64,000 bases of DNA from Shinella lacus. GTDB lineage: Bacteria > Pseudomonadota > Alphaproteobacteria > Rhizobiales > Rhizobiaceae. The stretch lies in NCBI RefSeq assembly GCF_010994755.1, contig NZ_WHSB02000002.1, positions 620,001 to 684,000 of the forward strand, given 5' to 3'. A program made the position numbers and the translations under genes. The notes under the pieces were generated by a model. The model made no database searches. It saw only the letters and a list, made by a program, of their open reading frames with translations, and was not told where the DNA came from. This document shows positions 1 through 10,200 of the stretch, in pieces (position 1 is the first letter of the stretch; every line of letters starts with the position of its first letter).

Positions 1-281
1 CCGGCATTGACGCCGGAGAGGACGAGGTCCGGCTTGACGTCCAGCACTTCGCGCACGCCCATGATGACGCAGTCCGTCGGCGTGCCGCGCAGCGCATAAC
101 GCTTGTCGTCGATCTTGCGCAGGCGCAGTGGCTCGGAGAGCGTCAGCGAGTGGGCAAGACCGCTCTGGTCGGTCTCCGGCGCCACGACCCAGACGTCGTC
201 CGTCAGTTCCCGGGCGACCCGCTCGAGGGCGGCGAGGCCCTCGGCGTGGATGCCGTCGTCATTGGTCAGAAGGATGCGCAT
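1..281 (-). CDS. surE: 5'/3'-nucleotidase SurE, N-terminal part (cut by window edge)
   Basis: Only the first 93 or so residues are inside the window. The start [11 protein letters not shown] carries the SurE metal-binding DD pair, and LVLSGVNAG near the edge is the SurE S-G-x-N motif. SurE enzymes are cytoplasmic, metal-dependent phosphatases of nucleoside monophosphates linked to stationary-phase survival. The gene sits 19 bp after serS on the same strand, so it is probably co-transcribed. In rhizobia a pcm gene often follows surE, but that would lie outside this window. Confidence 0.93.
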   Translation of the reverse strand, partial: MRILLTNDDGIHAEGLAALERVARELTDDVWVVAPETDQSGLAHSLTLSEPLRLRKIDDKRYALRGTPTDCVIMGVREVLDVKPDLVLSGVNA

Positions 282-300
282 CTCGTCTCCGCCCGCCGCC

Positions 301-1584
301 TCAGGCGGCCTTCTCGATCTTCTTCAGGCCGCCCATATAGGGCAGCAGGACATCGGGCACCGTGATCGTGCCGTCCTCGTTCAGGTAGTTTTCCATGACG
401 GCGATCAGCGCGCGGCCGACGGCCGTGCCCGAACCGTTCAGCGTGTGCACGAACTTGGTCGCCTTGTCGTCCTTGCCGCGATAGCGCGCATTCATGCGGC
501 GCGCCTGAAAATCACCGCAGACCGAAACGGACGAGATCTCGCGAAACGTATCCTGCCCGGGCAGCCAGACTTCCAGGTCGTAGGTCTTGCGGGCGCCAAA
601 ACCCATGTCGCCGGTGCACAGCGTCATGACGCGGTAGTGCAGGCCGAGGCGCTTGAGGATCTCTTCGGCGCAGGCGGTCATACGCTCATGTTCGTCGATC
701 GAGCTGTCCGCATCGGTGATCGAGACGAGTTCGCACTTCATGAACTGGTGCTGGCGCAGCATGCCGCGCGTGTCGCGACCGGCCGAACCCGCTTCCGAGC
801 GGAAACACGGGGTGAGCGCGGTGAAGCGCAGCGGCAGCTTGTCCTGATCGAGAATTTCCTCGCGCACAAGGTTGGTCAGCGAGACTTCCGCCGTCGGGAT
901 CAGCCAGCGGCCGTCAGTGGTGCGAAACAGGTCTTCCGCGAACTTGGGAAGCTGACCGGTGCCGTACATGGCGTCGTCACGCACCAGCAGCGGCGCATGC
1001 ACTTCCGTGTAGCCGTGTTCGCCGGTGTGAACGTCGATCATGAACTGGCCGAGCGCACGCTCCAGGCGGGCAAGCTGGCCCTTCAGCACGGTGAAGCGCG
1101 AGCCGGCGATCTTCGCCGCGGCCTCGAAATCCATCCAGCCGAGCGCCTCGCCGATTTCATAATGCTCCAGCGGCTTGTGGTTCCAGCCGGGCTTGGCTCC
1201 CCATTGCAGCTTTTCCACATTGCCGGTCTCGTCCGAGCCGACCGGCACGTCGTCAAACGGGATGTTGGGAATGCGCGAGAGCTGGTCGGTGAGCTCGGCG
1301 GTGACCTGGCGCTCTTCCTCTTCGGCTGCGGGAAGCAGATCCTTGATGGCGGAGACTTCGGCCTTCAGCTTGTCGGCAAGCTCGCCGTTCTTCTGCGCCA
1401 TCGCCGCGCCGATCTCCTTGGAGGCGGCGTTGCGGCGCGACTGCATGTCCTGCGCCTTCTGGATGACGCTGCGGCGCTTCTCGTCGAGGTCGATCAGCGC
1501 CTTTGCGAGGGGGCTAGCGCCGCGCTTCGCCAGGGCGGCGTCGAAGGCGTCGGCATTGTCGCGGATCCATTTGATATCAAGCAT
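301..1584 (-). CDS. serS: Serine--tRNA ligase
   Basis: Charges tRNA-Ser (and tRNA-Sec where present) with serine in the cytoplasm. The 427-aa product has the expected order: an N-terminal coiled-coil arm (about residues 1-105, starting [10 protein letters not shown]), then the class II catalytic core with motif 2 ([14 protein letters not shown]) and motif 3 ending in [16 protein letters not shown]. Length is normal for bacterial SerRS. It lies between tatC (75 bp upstream) and surE, in the same direction, as in other Rhizobiaceae. Confidence 0.97.
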   Translation of the reverse strand: MLDIKWIRDNADAFDAALAKRGASPLAKALIDLDEKRRSVIQKAQDMQSRRNAASKEIGAAMAQKNGELADKLKAEVSAIKDLLPAAEEEERQVTAELTDQLSRIPNIPFDDVPVGSDETGNVEKLQWGAKPGWNHKPLEHYEIGEALGWMDFEAAAKIAGSRFTVLKGQLARLERALGQFMIDVHTGEHGYTEVHAPLLVRDDAMYGTGQLPKFAEDLFRTTDGRWLIPTAEVSLTNLVREEILDQDKLPLRFTALTPCFRSEAGSAGRDTRGMLRQHQFMKCELVSITDADSSIDEHERMTACAEEILKRLGLHYRVMTLCTGDMGFGARKTYDLEVWLPGQDTFREISSVSVCGDFQARRMNARYRGKDDKATKFVHTLNGSGTAVGRALIAVMENYLNEDGTITVPDVLLPYMGGLKKIEKAA

Positions 1585-1659
1585 TGTCGTTCCAGGCGTT
1601 CTTTGGATGAAGGCTCACCCCGCCCGGCAGCGACCTGCGGCAACGCCGCGGGAAAAGCC

Positions 1660-2490
1660 TCAGTCGGCCTCGCCCGGGGTTGCTGCGACCTCGTTTTCCG
1701 CGTCCTGCGCGTTCGAGGCGTTCGCCCGCTGCCGTTCGATGAGTCGGGCCGTATAGATGGAAATCTCGTAGAGAAGGATGGCCGGCAGTGCAAGGCCGAT
1801 CTGGGAAACCGGATCAGGCGGCGTCAGCACGGCCGCCACCACGAAGGCGATGACGATCGCGTATTTGCGCTTTTCCTTCAGCGTCTGCGACGTGATGAAA
1901 CCGGCGCGCACCAGGAGCGACGAGATGACCGGAAGCTGGAACACGAGGCCGAAGGCGAAGATCAGCGACATGATCAGGCTGAGATATTCGGAAACCTTCG
2001 GCAGAAGCTGGATGGAGACCTGCCCCTCGCCGCCGCCCTGCTCCATGGCCAGGAAGAACCACATGACCATGGGCGTGAAGAAGAAATAGACGAGTGCGGC
2101 GCCGATCAGGAACAGGATCGGCGAGGCAATCAGGAACGGCAGGAAGGCCGAGCGCTCGTTCTTGTAGAGGCCGGGCGCCACGAATTTATAGACCTGTTGC
2201 GCGATCACCGGGAAGGCGATGACGAAGGCGCCGAACATGGCGACCTTGATCTGCGTGAAGAAGAATTCCTGCGGCGCCGTGTAGATCAGCTCCACATTGC
2301 GATGCGTCAGCCCCGCCCACTCCACCGCCCATTTGAACGGCAGGACGAGCAGGTTGAAGAGCTGCTTGGCGAAATAGAAGCAGACGAGGAAGGCGACGAA
2401 AAAGGCGCCGACCGCCCAGAGCAGGCGCTGGCGGAGCTCGATCAGGTGCTCGATCAGCGGCTGGGGCTTGTCTTCGATATCGCCGCTCAT
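1660..2490 (-). CDS. tatC: Sec-independent protein translocase TatC
   Basis: Polytopic inner-membrane subunit of the twin-arginine translocase, the part that recognises RR signal peptides. The 276-aa protein starts with the cytoplasmic motif PLIEHLIELRQRLLWA and shows six hydrophobic segments. The C-terminal tail is polar and alanine-rich. Its start overlaps the tatB stop by 4 bp (ATGA), indicating translational coupling. A Tat-type RR signal is visible on at least one protein in this window (the OmpA-like protein at 55423). Confidence 0.96.
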   Translation of the reverse strand: MSGDIEDKPQPLIEHLIELRQRLLWAVGAFFVAFLVCFYFAKQLFNLLVLPFKWAVEWAGLTHRNVELIYTAPQEFFFTQIKVAMFGAFVIAFPVIAQQVYKFVAPGLYKNERSAFLPFLIASPILFLIGAALVYFFFTPMVMWFFLAMEQGGGEGQVSIQLLPKVSEYLSLIMSLIFAFGLVFQLPVISSLLVRAGFITSQTLKEKRKYAIVIAFVVAAVLTPPDPVSQIGLALPAILLYEISIYTARLIERQRANASNAQDAENEVAATPGEAD

Positions 2491-3098
2491 GCCTCGTCCT
2501 TCTTGGTCTTTGTCGTCTTGGCCTTGGCGGGAGCGGCCTTCTTGGCCGTGGCAACCTTTGCCGCCGGCTTGGCAGCGGCCTTCGTCTCGGCCTCGACCTT
2601 GGCGGCCGCCTTGCGCGGCTTCGTGGTCTTGGCGGCCGTTTCGGCAGGCTTCTTCGCCGCCGTCTTCCTGGTCGGCCCCGCCTTCAGCGGGACGGCAGCC
2701 ACCGGCTCTGCCGAGGCCGGCTTATTGGCCTCGGACGGCACGGCGAGCGGTACGCTCTCCGCCGGCGTGCTTGTGGTCGTCGACGATGTAACGGAACCGG
2801 CCGACTTCTGCAGGTCCGCCTTGATCTCGTTGCCCATCTGGCGTAGCGGATTGACCGCCTCGCGGATGGTGTTCAACGGATTGAGCTTCTGCGCCTCGCC
2901 GATCGTCTTCTTCACATCTTCGAGATCGGCTTCACGCAGCGCCTCGTCGAACTGCTGGCGGAAATCGCTCGCCATGCCGCGCATCTTCGACATCATGCGG
3001 CCGAACGTGCGCAGCATCTGCGGCAGGTCCTTCGGACCGACCACGATGATCAAAACGATCGCGATGACGAGTATTTCGGTCCAGCCGACATCAAGCAT
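2487..3098 (-). CDS. tatB: Sec-independent protein translocase TatB
   Basis: Membrane-anchored Tat receptor subunit. The N-terminus MLDVGWTEILVIAIVLIIVVG is the single transmembrane helix, followed by the GPKDLPQMLRTFGR amphipathic hinge that marks TatA/B proteins. The E in the helix (WTEILVIA) is typical of TatB. A long Lys/Ala/Thr-rich tail (about residues 115-203) is common in alphaproteobacterial TatB. It lies between tatA (50 bp upstream) and tatC (4-bp overlap). Confidence 0.95.
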   Translation of the reverse strand: MLDVGWTEILVIAIVLIIVVGPKDLPQMLRTFGRMMSKMRGMASDFRQQFDEALREADLEDVKKTIGEAQKLNPLNTIREAVNPLRQMGNEIKADLQKSAGSVTSSTTTSTPAESVPLAVPSEANKPASAEPVAAVPLKAGPTRKTAAKKPAETAAKTTKPRKAAAKVEAETKAAAKPAAKVATAKKAAPAKAKTTKTKKDEA

Positions 3099-3148
3099 TG
3101 GGTATTGTCCTCATGGGCCGCGAACCACCGCCCGCGGCCAAACGCCGG

Positions 3149-3346
3149 TCACTTGACCTCGTCAGCCTTGTGATCGACGGTCTTCGCCTTATCAGCGGCG
3201 GCCGCTTCCTCTTCGGACATGCCCTTCTTGAAATTCTTGATGCCCTTGGCGACATCACCCATCAGTTCCGGAATCTTGCCGCGGCCGAACAGCAGCAGCA
3301 CAACCACCAGAACGATCAGCCAATGCCAGATGCTGAAAGAACCCAT
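3149..3346 (-). CDS. tatA: Sec-independent protein translocase TatA
   Basis: Pore-forming subunit of the twin-arginine translocase. The 65-aa product has one N-terminal membrane helix ([18 protein letters not shown]), the [23 protein letters not shown] amphipathic helix split by the conserved FG hinge, and a short acidic then basic tail. First gene of the compact tatABC set; the upstream gene on the same strand is an ABC ATPase that ends 43 bp away. Confidence 0.96.
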   Translation of the reverse strand: MGSFSIWHWLIVLVVVLLLFGRGKIPELMGDVAKGIKNFKKGMSEEEAAAADKAKTVDHKADEVK

Positions 3347-3388
3347 TCCCGTAACTCCCTTTCGAACTCGAACCCCGATGTAAGACGT

Positions 3389-4492
3389 TCAGGCGTCTTT
3401 TTCAAACACTAGTATGTCGCGCTGGTTAGCCGAAAGCGTGACGTCGCGCAATCCGGCCGCCAATTGATCGGCCCTGACGCGCGCCCGAACCGGCCGATCG
3501 GTGCCCGGCACGGCGAGATCCAGCAGTTCGACCACGCCGAGAAAGCGCCGCGACAGGATGCGCGCCGGAATGTCGCCGCCGGTTTCCATGACGTGCAGGC
3601 CCGATAGGCGCACCGCGACATGCACCTTCTGGCCATCCGAAAAATCCCTGCCGTCGGCATTGCCGAGCGGCGTTTCGACGACGCCGCCGCGCACATGGCC
3701 GGGAAATTCGTTGATTTCGGAGAAGAAAGCGGCTGCAAAGATGTTTTTCGGGCGAAGATAGAGCTCTTCCGCCGTGCCCACCTGCACGAGGCGGCCGTCC
3801 TTCAGAAGCGCGATCCGGTCGCCCATGCGCATCGCCTCCTCGGCATCATGGGTCACCACGATGGCACTGGCGCGCGAATGGCGCAGGATCGCCAGCGTGT
3901 CCGCGCGGATCGAATCCTTGAGGCGCGAATCGAGGCCGGAGAACGGCTCGTCCATCAGCAGGACCGACGGCCGCGGCGCAAGCGCACGGGCAAGCGCCAC
4001 GCGCTGTTGCTCGCCGCCGGACAGGACATGCGGAAATTTCTGGGCATAGTGCGACAGTCCGACGCGGTCGAGCGCCACCAGTGCTTCGGCCTCCGCTTCA
4101 ACCCGCGGCAGGGCCGTCAGGCCGAAGCGCACATTTTCGAGCACCGACATATGCGGGAAAAGCGCGAAATCCTGGAACATCAGGCCGACGCCGCGCCGCT
4201 CGGGCGGCAGGAAGGTGGTCGGGCCGGCGATCTCGCGGTCGTTGAGCAGCACGCGGCCGGCGCTCTGCGCCTCGATGCCGGCGGCGATGCGCAGCAGCGT
4301 CGTCTTGCCGGAACCGGAGGGACCGAGCAGGCAAAGAACTTCGCCGGGTTCCGCCGTCAGCGAAATACCGCGGATCGTCTGCTTGTTGTGGTAGCTGTGG
4401 TGGATATCCTCGAAGGACAGGCGAGCGCCGAACATCACCGCCGATGCCCGTCTCGTCTCGATACCGTTGGAGCCTGACGGGTCCGAAGCCAT
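3389..4492 (-). CDS. ABC transporter ATP-binding protein, iron(III)/FbpC-like
   Basis: Cytoplasmic ATPase of an import-type ABC transporter. Walker A is LGPSGSGKTTLL, the signature motif LSGGEQQRVALARAL, Walker B SVLLMDEPFSGLD, and the H-loop VVTHDAEEAM. The C-terminal 100 residues form a regulatory TOBE-like region as in FbpC/PotA proteins. No permease or binding-protein gene is adjacent: it stands alone between scpB and tatA, so its partner must be encoded elsewhere. The substrate cannot be read from the sequence. The first 19 residues are low-complexity; an ATG at 4435, giving MFGARLSFEDIHHSY, is an alternative start closer to the conserved domain. Confidence 0.85.
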   Translation of the reverse strand: MASDPSGSNGIETRRASAVMFGARLSFEDIHHSYHNKQTIRGISLTAEPGEVLCLLGPSGSGKTTLLRIAAGIEAQSAGRVLLNDREIAGPTTFLPPERRGVGLMFQDFALFPHMSVLENVRFGLTALPRVEAEAEALVALDRVGLSHYAQKFPHVLSGGEQQRVALARALAPRPSVLLMDEPFSGLDSRLKDSIRADTLAILRHSRASAIVVTHDAEEAMRMGDRIALLKDGRLVQVGTAEELYLRPKNIFAAAFFSEINEFPGHVRGGVVETPLGNADGRDFSDGQKVHVAVRLSGLHVMETGGDIPARILSRRFLGVVELLDLAVPGTDRPVRARVRADQLAAGLRDVTLSANQRDILVFEKDA

Positions 4493-4566
4493 TTCCGAAG
4501 TTTTCCCAGTCCCTTGGCCAGTCGCTGGCCCAATCGCCGGCGACCGGTGCTGGCGATAAGCTTCGT

Positions 4567-5286
4567 CTATTCGTCTTCTTTTCCGCCCGGTGTCAAGAGA
4601 CCGAGTTCTTCAAGGTCGAGCTGGGTGATTGGGTCCTCGTCTTCCGCCAGTTCGTCCTCGCGAAGCGGCATGGGCACCTGGAAATTGGCGGGGATGCGGC
4701 CGGTCAGCAGGCCAGCGCCCTTCAGCTCTTCCAGCCCCGGCAGGTCGCGCAGGTCTTCAAGGCCGAAATGATCGAGAAAATCGCGCGTCGTGCCGAAGGT
4801 GACCGGGCGTCCCGGCGAGCGACGGCGGCCGCGGAACCGCACCCAGCCCGCCTCCATCAGCACGTCCAGCGTGCCCTTGGAGGTCTGCACGCCGCGGATA
4901 TCCTCGATCTCGGCGCGCGTGACCGGCTGGTGATAGGCGATGATCGACAGCACTTCGAGGGCGGCGCGCGACAATTTGCGCAGCTCCGTCTCGTCGGTGC
5001 GGATGACGAAGGACAGATCCGGCGCGGTGCGGAAAGCCCAGTTGTCGTCCATCTGCACGAGATTGACGCCGCGGCCGGCATAAAGCCCCTTCAATTCGCG
5101 CATGACATGCAGGACGTCGACGCCGCGCGGCAGGCGCTCGGCGATATAGGCCGCGGACACCGGGCCGGCGGAGGCGAAGACCAGGGCTTCGGCGATGCGC
5201 GCGGCCTCGTGCAGCCGACGCGGATCGACGATCGTGCCGCCATCCGCATCGCGCGGTGCGTCGTCGTCGCCTTCGATCACGCTCAC
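4567..5286 (-). CDS. scpB: Segregation and condensation protein B
   Basis: Subunit of the SMC-ScpA-ScpB condensin that compacts and segregates the chromosome. The 239-aa product contains two winged-helix domains; RLHEAARIAEALVFASAGPV and LEVLSIIAYHQPVTRAEIEDIRG are hallmark ScpB stretches. The start is a GTG (giving MSVIEGDDDAP) that overlaps the scpA stop in a GTGA, a 4-bp overlap. An in-frame open extension runs far upstream through scpA but is not coding. Confidence 0.93.
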   Translation of the reverse strand: MSVIEGDDDAPRDADGGTIVDPRRLHEAARIAEALVFASAGPVSAAYIAERLPRGVDVLHVMRELKGLYAGRGVNLVQMDDNWAFRTAPDLSFVIRTDETELRKLSRAALEVLSIIAYHQPVTRAEIEDIRGVQTSKGTLDVLMEAGWVRFRGRRRSPGRPVTFGTTRDFLDHFGLEDLRDLPGLEELKGAGLLTGRIPANFQVPMPLREDELAEDEDPITQLDLEELGLLTPGGKEDE

Positions 5287-6137
5287 GGCCCCCCGTCCTC
5301 GTCGCCCTCGGGGTTCGGCCCGCGGCGCAGATAGATCGGCTGGAAGGCGCCATCCTGGCGAAGCTCCAGTCGCCCTTCCCGCACCATTTCGAGCGTCGCG
5401 GCAAAGGCGCTGGCAATCGCCGTGGTGCGGTCTGCGGGGTCGGTCAGGTAGCGCAGCATGAAATGGTCGAGCGCCGTCCAGTCCTCGAACTCGCCGACCA
5501 GCAGCGACAGGATGTCCCGCGCCTCGGCGAGCGACCAGACGGTGCGCTTCTCGATGGTCACCTGTGTGATGGCATGGCGCTGGCGCAGGGAGGCATAGGC
5601 GTTGAGCAGGTCGTAAAGCGAGGCCTCGAAGGTCGAGCTCCGTTCGACCGGGATATGTTCCGGCATGCCGCGGGCAAAGACGTCGCGGCCGAGGCGGTTG
5701 CGGTTGACGAGCCTGGTCGCGGCATCGCGCATCGCCTCCAGCCGCTTCAGGCGGAAGGCGAGACTTGCCGCCATTTCCTCGCCCGAAGGACCGTCGTCCT
5801 TTGCCTGCCGCGGGATCAGCAGGCGGGATTTGAGATAGGCGAGCCAGGCCGCCATGACGAGATAGTCGGCGGCAAGCTCGATGCGGATCTTGCGCGCCCG
5901 GTCGATGAAGACGAGATATTGCTCGGCGAGCGCCAGCACGGAGATGCGGGTGAGATCCACCTTCTGCGTGCGGGCAAGGTGCAGGAGAAGATCGAGCGGG
6001 CCTTCGAAGCCAGCGAGATCGACGACGAGGCTCTCCTCGGAAAGCCCCCGCTCCTCGCCGCCCTCCTGCCACAGGTCATCCATCGGCGCATCTGCACCGC
6101 GACCCTTCTTCTGTGGCTTCGGCCCCGTTCCCTGCAC
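5283..6137 (-). CDS. scpA: Segregation and condensation protein A
   Basis: Kleisin subunit of bacterial condensin, bridging the SMC heads with ScpB. The 284-aa product has the kleisin N-terminal signature FEGPLDLLLHLARTQKVDL and a C-terminal winged-helix segment (DHFMLRYLTDPADRTTAIASAFAATLEMVREGRLEL). Translationally coupled to scpB by a 4-bp overlap. It begins 17 bp after the nagZ stop, so nagZ-scpA-scpB form one unit. Confidence 0.94.
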   Translation of the reverse strand: MQGTGPKPQKKGRGADAPMDDLWQEGGEERGLSEESLVVDLAGFEGPLDLLLHLARTQKVDLTRISVLALAEQYLVFIDRARKIRIELAADYLVMAAWLAYLKSRLLIPRQAKDDGPSGEEMAASLAFRLKRLEAMRDAATRLVNRNRLGRDVFARGMPEHIPVERSSTFEASLYDLLNAYASLRQRHAITQVTIEKRTVWSLAEARDILSLLVGEFEDWTALDHFMLRYLTDPADRTTAIASAFAATLEMVREGRLELRQDGAFQPIYLRRGPNPEGDEDGGP

Positions 6138-6154
6138 GTCGCCCCTCTAGCGTT

Positions 6155-7174
6155 TCAGGCCACCGCGATCATCGCGTTGAACTCTTCGCGCAGCGCCTGC
6201 TCGTCCGCCTCATCCGGCGTCGGGAAGCCCGCGCGCACCGCATTCGCCCGCCGCAGGCTGTCGCCCGTGAGCGGCGGTACGTTTTCGGTCACCGCTATCA
6301 TTTCGTCCATGATGCCATGGCAATGCAACACCATGTCGAGCCCCGCGGCGATGATTCCCCGGCTTCTTGCAGCAATATCGCCTTTCAGCGCGTTCATCGA
6401 CACGTCGTCGGACATCAGGAGCCCGTCGAAGCCGATATGGCCGCGGATGATCTCGCTCACAACCTTGGCCGACGTCGTCGCCGGATTGTCGCCGTCGATG
6501 GCGGTGAAGACGATATGGGCGGACATCGCCATCAGCTCGTCCTTCATGCGGCGGAAGGGCACGAAGTCGCAGGCCTCCAGCTCTTCGCGGCTCGCATGCA
6601 CGACCGGAAGGTCGTGGTGCGAATCGACCATGGTGCGGCCGTGGCCAGGAATGTGCTTCATGATCGGCAGCAGGCCGCCGGCCTTGAGGCCTTCCGCCGC
6701 CGCCTTGCCCATCACCGAGACGATCTCCGGTTCCTGGCCGTAGGCGCGGTTGCCGATGACATCGTGCACGCCCGGCACGGCGACGTCGAGCACCGGCAGG
6801 CAATCGACATTGATGCCGAGGCGCAGAAGATCGAAGGCATGCAGGCGCGACATCAGCCAGGCGGCGCGCAGCCCCTTTTCCGCATCCGCGCGGTAAATCG
6901 CGCCGAGCGCCGCGGCATTCGGATATTGCTGCACATGCGGCGGCTTGATGCGCTGGACGCGGCCACCCTCCTGGTCGATCAGCACCGCAGTGTCGCTGCC
7001 GCCGCCGATGCAATCACGCATCTCGGCCGTCAGGTCGGCCACCTGGGCCGGCTCGCCGATATTGCGGCCGAAGAGGATGAAGCCCCAGGGCCGCTCGCTG
7101 CGGAAGAAGGCCTTTTCGTCGGCGGTGAGGCTCAGGCCCTTGCAGCCCGAAAGGAAGGATTTCGATTCGCTCAT
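6155..7174 (-). CDS. nagZ: Beta-N-acetylhexosaminidase NagZ
   Basis: Cytoplasmic family 3 glycoside hydrolase that removes GlcNAc from anhydromuropeptides during cell-wall recycling. Visible family features are LIDQEGGRVQRIKPP, the KHIPGHG motif with its catalytic-loop His, and LLMSDDVSMNAL carrying the nucleophile Asp. The ATG giving MSESKSFLSGCKG (339 aa) is preferred over an upstream in-frame start because it fits the usual NagZ length. It lies between the SPOR-domain gene and scpA on the same strand. Confidence 0.93.
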   Translation of the reverse strand: MSESKSFLSGCKGLSLTADEKAFFRSERPWGFILFGRNIGEPAQVADLTAEMRDCIGGGSDTAVLIDQEGGRVQRIKPPHVQQYPNAAALGAIYRADAEKGLRAAWLMSRLHAFDLLRLGINVDCLPVLDVAVPGVHDVIGNRAYGQEPEIVSVMGKAAAEGLKAGGLLPIMKHIPGHGRTMVDSHHDLPVVHASREELEACDFVPFRRMKDELMAMSAHIVFTAIDGDNPATTSAKVVSEIIRGHIGFDGLLMSDDVSMNALKGDIAARSRGIIAAGLDMVLHCHGIMDEMIAVTENVPPLTGDSLRRANAVRAGFPTPDEADEQALREEFNAMIAVA

Positions 7175-7279
7175 GTCCGCAATCTTAGAGGTTCGGTGGA
7201 GAAAGACGAAGGGTTGCGCCTTCGCGGGAATCAAAGAGGCGCGGACCTGCCGCGCCTCTTCAGAAAATCGTTGCCAGCC

Positions 7280-10200
7280 TCAGCGGGTGACGAGGCAGCT
7301 GCCGCCCGCGCTCTTGTAGCGACTGCAGAGCGAGTTCGCCTCTTCGCGCGAGCCGACGGGGATGCGCACACGGAAGAAGGTGCCCTTGTTGGGGATTTCC
7401 GCCTTCTTGATATCCACGCCCCGGCCGCCGATGACGCTCGAGAATTTCGAGGACAGCGAGTTGTAGCTCTTCTGCGCTTCGGCTTCCGAGGGCAGCGAGG
7501 CGATCTGGATCACGTAGCTGCCGGGGGCGACGGCTGCGACCTGCGTCTGTTCCGCCGTCTGCTGGGTTTCGGCCGGCTTCGCTTCGGCAGTCTGCGTGCC
7601 AGAAACATTGCCGTTTTCGGTGACGGTGCCGACGACGGTGACCGGCTGGTCGATCGGGCGGGTTTCCGGAACAGGCGCGTTGCCGTCCGTCGAGGTATCC
7701 GTCGCACCGATCGTCGTCGTCTTCACGGTGCGCACCGGCGCAGTGTCGTCGACCTCAGCATCCGCCACTTCGGCGAGCGCGGAGCGCGGCTGGCCTTCGC
7801 TTGCCGCCTGCTCGGCGCTGAGCGAGGCATCCGCATCGATCGTCGCATTTGCCGTCGCGACGGCTTCGCCGGAGGCGCTGCCGGTCGTCGCGGTGGCCTT
7901 GGCGTCGATATCGGCCGTTTCCACCACGGGCTCGGTGACGGTCTCCTCGCGGGCGACGAGCGTGCCGTCCGGCTTGACGATCATCGTCTTGACCTTGCGC
8001 GGCGAGACGAGCGGCTTGTTGCCGCCTTCCGCCGTTGCGGTCTGGGGCTCGTCGACGCCCGGCAGCAGACGGTTTTCGTCGTCCGCCTGGATGACCGCCT
8101 CGACGCCGTCTTCCGGACCGTCGAACGGCAGGGTTTCCGGCGTCAGCGTGCGCTGCACGACGTCCACCGGCTCTTCCGTCGAGGTGACGAGCTGTTCCTG
8201 CTGCGGCGTGGCGGCAGCGTCGCCGGCCACGCGGTCGTACACGGCCTTGTCCTGGTTCGGAACGGTCTTGCCGCCCTTTTCCTCCGGCACGATCTTCACC
8301 GGGGTCTTGTCGGCGAGGATGACGCGCGGCTCGCCAGAACCAGCGGTGCCGCCGGTAAAGGCGGTCCAGGCGTAGACGCCGCCACCGCCAACCAGCAGAA
8401 GGGCCGCGATGGAAGCGGCGATCAGCAGGCCGCGGCGCGGGCGCGCCTGTTCGTCGTCATACCCGTCGCCGGTATAGAGCGTGCTCGCCTGGCCGGGATC
8501 GACGGGGATCGCCATGCGCTCCGGCTGGCTCAGCGAGCGGCGGAAATCCTCTTCCAGCGCGCGCTCGAAATCGTCGACATCGTTGATCTGCGCCGTCGGC
8601 TGGGCGGCCGCCGCGGCAACCGCACCGGCGGCAACACCCGCCTGCAGGTCTTCCGTGCGCGCCTTGGTCGACGGCTCGGTGAAGAGCTGCGCCATTTCAG
8701 CGTCGATGTCGAAATCATAGTCCGGCTGGTAGACCGGCGGCTTTTCCTTCTCGATGACCGGAAGCTGCGGTACGTCGAGCTCGGTGACCGGGGAGACGCC
8801 CTCGTCCGTATCGGCAATCATCGCCGGGTCGAAGGGCAGAGCGCCGTCGGCGGTCTCGGTGATGACGGGCTGCGGCGCGGTATAGGTGGAGACAGGAACG
8901 GCAACGGCGGGTTCGCGGCGTACGGGCGTGACAACCTCGACCGGCCTTGCGACCTCCGCCTTGACCTCTTCCTTCACCGGCTCGTCGTCCAGCGAGAAAT
9001 CGGAAAGATCCAGGTCGATATCGGAGAGATCGAATTCCAGGTTCTCGAAATCGAGGTCCGGCTCGGCGGCGACCGGGGTCGGCATCGCGACCGGCTCCTG
9101 GCGGGTCTCGATGACCGGGCTCTGCACGGGTTCGAAGACCGGTTCGCGAACGGTCTCGACGAACGGCGTCCGCGCCGTCTCGGCAACCGGCTGGCGGTGC
9201 GCGACGGGCGTCGCGCGGCCGAAGATGGAGGAGAGGCCGCCGGTGGTGCGCGGCGTCGCCGTCACGGCGGCAAGCGAGGAGCGGGTTTCCGGCACGGGAT
9301 AACGCTCGACCTCGGCCAGCAGCGCATCGCGGTCGTAGTTCTGGCCCGGCTCGACGGATTCCACCCGGTAGTCGGGCTCGGCTTCGAGCGTGGGTTCTTC
9401 GGCCTGCCATTGCGTTTCGGCTTCCGCCACCGCACGGGCGCGGTCCTCGCGGTTTTCGAAGGGCATTTCGGCGACGAAGTGCGGCTCATCGCGGGCATAG
9501 ACCGATTCGGCATGGAACGGCTCGGCATCCTCGCGGACCGCCTCGTCCGGCATCCAGCCGTCAAAATTCGGCTCGCCGTCGGCTTCCACGGTCACCGGCA
9601 GCGGTTCGACGAAGGAGGCTTCGGCGCTGTGCTCGCGCGGCGCGCGGTCGTCGGCCAAGAGATCGTCGGCAAAACCGTCGCCGATCGAAAGCTCCAGCTC
9701 GCGCTCCAGGTCGAGACCGACATCGTCAAGCGGGTTTTCATCCGCCGCGTGCGGCTGGAAGCCGAGGAAGGCCGGCTGGCGCTCATCCGCGCTGGTGCGC
9801 TCGGGAACATAGGTTTCGACGACCGGCTCGCTGCGCTGTTCGAAGCGCGGCTCCAGCCTTTCGACGAATTTCAGGCCCGCATGCGCCGTCGGCTCGGCCT
9901 CGACGGCGGGCACGTCTTCGTGCACGGCCGTTTCAAGCTCGTCGGCCAGCAACAAAGCGGGATCGAATTCCAGCTCCGGCTCAGGCTCGGCCGGCCGGAC
10001 ATCGGCAACGACTTCTTCTTCAACAGGAATCGGCTCGACCACCGGCTCCTTAAAAGCGGGCTCGCGATATTCGATATCGCTGAGTGTGGCACCGTACTGC
10101 GGATCACCGACGATCAGCGCATCCTCGAAAGACGGCTCGATCGCCTGCTCAGTAACGGACGGCTCTTCGAAGGAAGGCTCGCGGTTACCGATATCGCTCG

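Noticed and set aside
103-3156. 1,017-aa plus-strand ORF opposite serS and tatABC
   Set aside because: Antisense to four well-identified genes; Arg/His-rich composition typical of high-GC shadow frames.
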